Part shown: one piece after another, positions 59,744 to 64,000 of the stretch
Numbering within the stretch: position 1 is the stretch's first letter
How the letters are laid out: the number at the start of each line of letters is the position of its first letter
Origin: Fulvivirga ligni
GTDB lineage: Bacteria > Bacteroidota > Bacteroidia > Cytophagales > Cyclobacteriaceae
Direction: 5' to 3'
NCBI RefSeq assembly: GCF_021389935.1
Contig: NZ_CP089979.1
Location: forward strand, 5,561,001 to 5,625,000
DNA: 64,000 nucleotides
Translations under genes and position numbers: made by a program
Notes under the pieces: model-generated
What the model saw: only the letters and a program-made list of their open reading frames with translations
Told to the model about the DNA's origin: nothing
Database searches by the model: none

Positions 59744-61612
59744 TTAATTAACCTTCAGGTTATCGATCCAAAAGACGGCTTCTTTAGTACGTTCATCAAC
59801 GCCTTCCAGAGCATCCGTCCTATTTTGATTTGGTGTTTTTCTTGTTGGGTAGTTGCGATAGTCACCTGTGCGCAAGGAAAGACGCTCTACCGATTTAACG
59901 GCTTCACAAAGTGTCGCCTCATGTAATACCTCTTTGCCATTTACCTTCAGTGAATAGTTACCATAGTTCTTTACATCAATGTCAATTTCCAAGTTATACC
60001 ATTTCCCAGCTTCATAGTCTATTAAAGAAACTTTTTGTCCACCATCATAGGCTACCATTTTTCCATCTTCTGCGAAATATATTCTTACCGGCCTGTTACC
60101 AAACTGATCCGCAACTTCTAGTTGGAGTTTTCCTTCAGCATTCTGGTGTGGTTTTACTCTCAATGAAATCTTTGCCTTTTCAGATTCTTTAAATACCCGA
60201 ATAGCCCGAGCGTAATCATAAGGATCAGTATCGGTTAATGCCAGCACTTGGTTTTTCTTTTCCGAAACAACTTTTACAGGTGCCCAAACAGGATAGTAAA
60301 TATTCCAATCTGGAATAACACCGCCGGCTATTACATTTTCAAAATCATCTGACACTGCCTCTTCCACCTTGTATTTCACAGATAAGGGAACTCTGCTTAT
60401 CCAAATGTCCTCCTTGTTCATACTATAAGTAAGCCACATATCATGGCCTGGAGGATTTCCATTTCCTTCTACAATGCCTCGTGTATAGCAAGGACCAAAA
60501 TCCTTCCATAGACCAAAAAATCTTCTTGGAGGCACCTCGGCCTGTACCAGTAAGAGGTGATCAAAGATGATCCCATCATCGCTGGTAACTACAGACAGAG
60601 GAAATCTATATTCTTGCATTTCGATAGGGTTATATACCAAAGCATATCTGTCATCATTAGTTTTTTGACCCCATATTTTCCCTCCAGCCATTAACAAAGA
60701 TTTTGCTTTAACCGGTGAAGAGAAGGTTAGACCCTCATCATCAGATAGTGCCGTAGCCGAAAATTTCCATAGGCCAACCACCTTGCCATCAGGCCGGTGG
60801 TAATAGGAAAAAGCTTCCAGGGAATCTGCCACTTTATAGCTTCCATAGAAATTATCCATGCCATAGTCCTCATCTAACCACTGCATAGTTTTAAGCCTGT
60901 CTTTTAGCAAGCCCTCACAGGCAAAAATAAACTCATTATCATCTGATTGAGTGTATAAAGGATAGCTGGTATTAGATTCATCAAAGGAATTAAAGCTACT
61001 ATATCTTAGAAAATAGATTGGACCAAAAGAACCATCCTTTCTTATTTCTCTCACTACTCGCCCAATGCCTCCTTTATCAAAGGGATGAGGGGTAAATCCA
61101 TAAAAGCCTATAACCAGCAACTTATCATTCGGAGCTACATAGAAGCCCATTCTCTGGTGCATCATATAGCCATCAGATCCCTCGGGAAGTGTAGAGCCTA
61201 CAGGAGCATGATATTCAGGGAATATTACTTCTGGTTTTCCCCAGCTTCTTCCATCTTTTGAAGCAACCAGAAGTGTATGACCTGGGTGCTGATGCTCACC
61301 AACAGGGTTGCTCAAATACTGTAAGAAAAAATTATTATTCCAATAGGCAAGATTTGGTGCATGGTTGTAGGTATAACCGTAGTCCTCTGATAACTCTGGA
61401 TGCGATCTGTTTGCGCGCACCACCTGTATATTTTCTGTTCCAATAGCATATCTTAATCTGCCCTCATGCAAACTGGGATCGATAGTATTACCGCCAATGT
61501 ACCTTACCGGCTCATATACAGATCCGGTCTGAGCATGTGCAAAAAGACTGTAAAGGCTTAGTATAATTCCCAAGAATAAGCTTAGAGAGGTTCGTTTCTT
61601 AACTAAATTCAT
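59744..61612 (-). CDS. Secreted BNR/sialidase-superfamily beta-propeller protein with LamG-like C-terminus
   Basis: 622 residues from the ATG at 61612; an ATG three codons upstream is in frame. The signal peptide ends YSLFAHAQ. The propeller part shows repeated strand motifs (VASKDGRSWGKPEVIF, ATALSDDEGLTFSSPVKA, VVTSDDGIIFDHL) of Asp-box type. The C-terminal ~190 residues (DWNIYYPVWAPVKVV...KWYNLEIDIDVKNYGNYSLKVNGKEVL...FWIDNLKVN) look like a concanavalin-like lectin domain. The family of glycosidase cannot be told; sialidase or another exo-glycosidase is plausible. It is co-located with GH20 and GH29 enzymes. Confidence 0.7.
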   Translation of the reverse strand: MNLVKKRTSLSLFLGIILSLYSLFAHAQTGSVYEPVRYIGGNTIDPSLHEGRLRYAIGTENIQVVRANRSHPELSEDYGYTYNHAPNLAYWNNNFFLQYLSNPVGEHQHPGHTLLVASKDGRSWGKPEVIFPEYHAPVGSTLPEGSDGYMMHQRMGFYVAPNDKLLVIGFYGFTPHPFDKGGIGRVVREIRKDGSFGPIYFLRYSSFNSFDESNTSYPLYTQSDDNEFIFACEGLLKDRLKTMQWLDEDYGMDNFYGSYKVADSLEAFSYYHRPDGKVVGLWKFSATALSDDEGLTFSSPVKAKSLLMAGGKIWGQKTNDDRYALVYNPIEMQEYRFPLSVVTSDDGIIFDHLLLVQAEVPPRRFFGLWKDFGPCYTRGIVEGNGNPPGHDMWLTYSMNKEDIWISRVPLSVKYKVEEAVSDDFENVIAGGVIPDWNIYYPVWAPVKVVSEKKNQVLALTDTDPYDYARAIRVFKESEKAKISLRVKPHQNAEGKLQLEVADQFGNRPVRIYFAEDGKMVAYDGGQKVSLIDYEAGKWYNLEIDIDVKNYGNYSLKVNGKEVLHEATLCEAVKSVERLSLRTGDYRNYPTRKTPNQNRTDALEGVDERTKEAVFWIDNLKVN

Positions 61613-61654
61613 TTTATGCATTAAATTTCCTGGGGATTACACTGCCTTAATTTA

Positions 61655-63544
61655 TTATTTTTTATTCTGTTCTGGTTTGGCTATAATCAAGCTGGTAACT
61701 TTGGATAGCTGTTTGCCATCTTGAATAACCACGGCTTTGATTTTCGCACCTTCATCGAGGTACAAAGCACCTTCGTATAACGGAGATTTTTCCGTTGGTT
61801 CACTTCCATCTAGTGTATAATGAATACCAGGCATATCAAATTGATTTTTAAGTGTAACCAAAAGTTTATCCGATCCATCCTTTTCTTTTATATCATAGGT
61901 AACGTAGTAAATACTCTTTGAATAGTTGATTCCACGGTATCTGTAACGCTCCAATTCAAAAGGTATTTTCAGTTTAAATGCCTCCCAATTTTTATTTTCT
62001 GGCGCAGTCCAAAGCACTTCTGAAAGAGCCGCTAATCTTGGAAATACGACATACTCAATTTTTTCTGATGTAGGTAAATACTCTGACCATACATTGGCCT
62101 GTGCCCCAAGGATAAATTTTTGCTCTTCGGCACTTAATGATTTCGGGGTAGGATCATAAGAATACACCTTTTCTAAGGTGGTGTAACCTGAAATTTGTAA
62201 TGGCTCAAATTGCGGATCTCCCTGATAATGATCAAAATACATATGCGAACCTGGTGTCATCACCACGTAGTGAGATTCTTTAGCAGCAGCTATTCCTCCT
62301 TCAGTTCCTCTCCATGACATCACCGCAGCATTAGGTGCTAATCCACCTTCGAGGATCTCATCCCAACCTATAATTTGTCGACCTTTTGAATTGATGAATT
62401 TCTCAATACGGGTAATAAACCAGCTTTGTAGTTCATGCTCATTTTTCAATCCAAGTTCCTTTATTTTGGCTTGAACCTGAGGAGAAGCCTCCCACTGGTC
62501 CTTCCAAGCTTCATCTCCTCCTATGTGAATGTATTTACCAGGAAACAGCTCTATCACCTCAGTAAGTACATCTTCCAAGAAATCAAAAGTTTGATCCTGA
62601 ATACCATAAATATCTAAAAACACTCCCCATTCTGTTATTACTTTTGGCCTTTTTCCTGTAACGCCCAATTCAGGATAAGATGCTACGGCAGCGGTAGCGT
62701 GTCCAGGCATTTCTATTTCCGGCACTACGGTAATATATCGCTCCCTTGCATAAGCTACAACTTCTTTAATCTCCTCTTGGGTATAGAATCCGCCATATCT
62801 CTTACCATCATATTCCGTAGATCCTGCATGCCCAACCAATGTTTCATCCCTATATGCACCAATCTCCGTAAGTTTCGGATACTTCTTAATCTCTATTCTC
62901 CAACCCTGATCATCAGTTAAATGCCAGTGAAAGGTATTTAATTTGTGCATGGCCATATTATCAATATATTCCTTGACAAATTCTACGGGGCTAAAATGTC
63001 TGGCCACATCCAGATGTAGACCTCGCCATTTGTAGCGAGGATAATCCCGGATAGATACTATGGGTAAAAGCCACTTTTTATTCTCAATAACCTGCTCACT
63101 TTCAATGGCTGTAGGCAAAAGCTGATTTAACGTTTGCATGCCATAAAAAAGTCCTGCGTGATCCTTACCTATTATTTCTGCCCCTGTATTTTCCACCTTA
63201 AGGGTATATCCCTCTTCTGGAACATCAAGAGTTTCATCTACCATAAAGAGTATACCTCCTTCAGCTTGGGTACCCTTTTCAATAGTTAATGTTACGCCAG
63301 AAGCTTTCTTAAACTTTTTCTGAAACTCTTCTGCTATCTTTTTAGATTCCTCATCACCTTCCTTAAAAAAGAGTTTGGTTTGCTCATTAACTAGGATGGC
63401 TCCCTTACCTTGCTCTATTTTTACTGGCCCAGGTATAATACTTACTGGCGCATTATATTCCTCTTCCTGAGGAATTGATATACTACAACTGGCTCCTAAT
63501 AGTAAAATTGACCAGATGTAGAATCTAAAAAAGTGAGTTTTCAT
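61655..63544 (-). CDS. Beta-N-acetylhexosaminidase (GH20), lipoprotein
   Basis: 629 residues. Lipobox LLLGASC (Cys20). The GH20b-like N-terminal domain (~30-160) is followed by the TIM barrel from ~YKWRGLHLDVARHF, HKLNTFHWHLTDDQGWRIEI, and the catalytic acid pair Asp344-Glu345 in YIHIGGDEAWKDQW. A chitobiase-type C-terminal domain (FDMPGIHYTLDGSEPTEKSPLYEG) is last. It removes terminal GlcNAc/GalNAc from glycans by substrate-assisted catalysis, at the surface or in the periplasm. Neighbouring fucosidase and sialidase-like genes point to mucin- or N-glycan-type substrates. Confidence 0.95.
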   Translation of the reverse strand: MKTHFFRFYIWSILLLGASCSISIPQEEEYNAPVSIIPGPVKIEQGKGAILVNEQTKLFFKEGDEESKKIAEEFQKKFKKASGVTLTIEKGTQAEGGILFMVDETLDVPEEGYTLKVENTGAEIIGKDHAGLFYGMQTLNQLLPTAIESEQVIENKKWLLPIVSIRDYPRYKWRGLHLDVARHFSPVEFVKEYIDNMAMHKLNTFHWHLTDDQGWRIEIKKYPKLTEIGAYRDETLVGHAGSTEYDGKRYGGFYTQEEIKEVVAYARERYITVVPEIEMPGHATAAVASYPELGVTGKRPKVITEWGVFLDIYGIQDQTFDFLEDVLTEVIELFPGKYIHIGGDEAWKDQWEASPQVQAKIKELGLKNEHELQSWFITRIEKFINSKGRQIIGWDEILEGGLAPNAAVMSWRGTEGGIAAAKESHYVVMTPGSHMYFDHYQGDPQFEPLQISGYTTLEKVYSYDPTPKSLSAEEQKFILGAQANVWSEYLPTSEKIEYVVFPRLAALSEVLWTAPENKNWEAFKLKIPFELERYRYRGINYSKSIYYVTYDIKEKDGSDKLLVTLKNQFDMPGIHYTLDGSEPTEKSPLYEGALYLDEGAKIKAVVIQDGKQLSKVTSLIIAKPEQNKK

Positions 63545-63737
63545 ATCATTTTCGTTAAAAAGGTTGACTTAAGTTTTTGATAGAATGACTGATTTGGGTT
63601 ATTCTATATTGACAAAACGTGAATTAACAAGATGCCAATTTACAAATGTTTGCGCACACATCTTCCAATTTTAAAGATTTTTATTTAAGATTGTATATCT
63701 GCAATTCTATTTAGCAAATCATTTAAAGGGAATATAT

Positions 63738-64000
63738 ATGTTTAAGAATCTGTTGTTATCAGCTATTTTAATGCTAGTAAGTATCCCCTCCTTGGTATCA
63801 GCACAGGAGAATAACCTTCACGGAATGTCATCAGAGTACGACTGGCCCAAAGACCCTAAAGTATTGAGTAAGCTGAATGAATGGCAAAACCTAAAGTTCG
63901 GAATGATTATCCACTGGGGGTTATACGCCCAGGCTGGAATAGTGGAATCATGGGAGCTCACCTCCGAAGACTGGATCAATAGAAAAGATTCTATGAGCTA
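63738..64000 (+). CDS. Alpha-L-fucosidase (GH29), N-terminal part (cut by window edge)
   Basis: 87 codons to the window edge. A signal peptide (MFKNLLLSAILMLVSIPSLVSAQ) is followed by LSKLNEWQNLKFGMIIHWGLYAQAGIVESWELTSEDWI, the GH29 N-terminal signature (KFGMxIHWGLY..ESWELTSEDW). It would release alpha-linked fucose from glycans. Divergent from the GH20 gene with a ~190-bp shared promoter region. A ribosome-binding sequence AAAGGG precedes the ATG. Confidence 0.88.
   Translation, partial: MFKNLLLSAILMLVSIPSLVSAQENNLHGMSSEYDWPKDPKVLSKLNEWQNLKFGMIIHWGLYAQAGIVESWELTSEDWINRKDSMS

Overview
The window looks like a chromosome segment of a member of the Bacteroidota, most likely a gliding or marine Cytophagales-type organism. 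The evidence is an AT-rich background, four ECF-sigma/FecR or SusC/SusD gene groups, TlpA-type thioredoxins, alginate-export-type and other outer-membrane barrels, signal peptides ending in AQ, and long multi-PAS sensors whose coiled coils carry EEELRQNMEEL-type motifs. There are no rRNA or tRNA genes, CRISPR arrays or insertion-sequence transposases that I can recognise. The genus cannot be read from the sequence alone.

Layout. 0-4.4 kb: a minus-strand chemosensory operon in the order cheY, cheA, cheW, porin, MCP (MCP cut by the window edge). 5-14.5 kb: small hypothetical genes, a SRAP-family abasic-site protein, a zinc alcohol dehydrogenase, a DUF1989 + YqcI/YcgG (heme-dependent N-hydroxylase family) pair, receiver-like proteins and two pseudogenes. 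15-21.6 kb: a redox/stress group (Old Yellow Enzyme, NmrA-like, pirin, quinone-reductase-like MDR, SDR) with a Crp/Fnr and an AraC regulator. Four of these genes share a repeated upstream element, and a 16-bp palindrome occurs on both sides of the Crp/Fnr gene. 22-24 kb: an XRE + DUF2975 pair, an outer-membrane barrel and a small membrane protein.

24.4-34.6 kb is the standout region, a defence-type island. A plus-strand operon of overlapping genes encodes a DUF4007 protein, a 1060-aa P-loop ATPase and a PAPS-reductase-family protein, the expected order of an SspB-SspC-SspD DNA phosphorothioation module. It converges with a minus-strand cassette: XRE regulator, small protein, MORC/MutL-like GHKL ATPase, GIY-YIG-like nuclease and a DndB-like DGQHR protein. 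Neither sspA nor the usual SspE effector is present, so the convergent cassette is a candidate alternative sensor/effector set.

34.7-41.5 kb: a conspicuously GC-rich block (SusC, SusD, TlpA-like protein, and a C-terminal fragment of a related protein), entered through a 112-nt extended hairpin and probably acquired. 41.5-43.6 kb: a small secreted peptide, an ECF sigma gene with a 1-nt frameshift, and FecR. 43.6-52.2 kb: signalling genes (two-component kinase, degenerate receiver, GNAT, PAS-only membrane sensor) plus a ~190-bp tandem repeat. 52.4-64 kb: a polysaccharide/host-glycan utilisation locus with ECF sigma, FecR, a SusC that has lost its plug and signal regions, SusD, alkaline phosphatase, a BNR/sialidase-like protein, GH20 hexosaminidase and the start of a GH29 fucosidase.

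A recurring theme is solitary or damaged phosphorelay modules: two paralogous HisKA-like helical proteins without the phospho-accepting His, two receivers lacking the Asp/Lys active site, and a receiver pseudogene.
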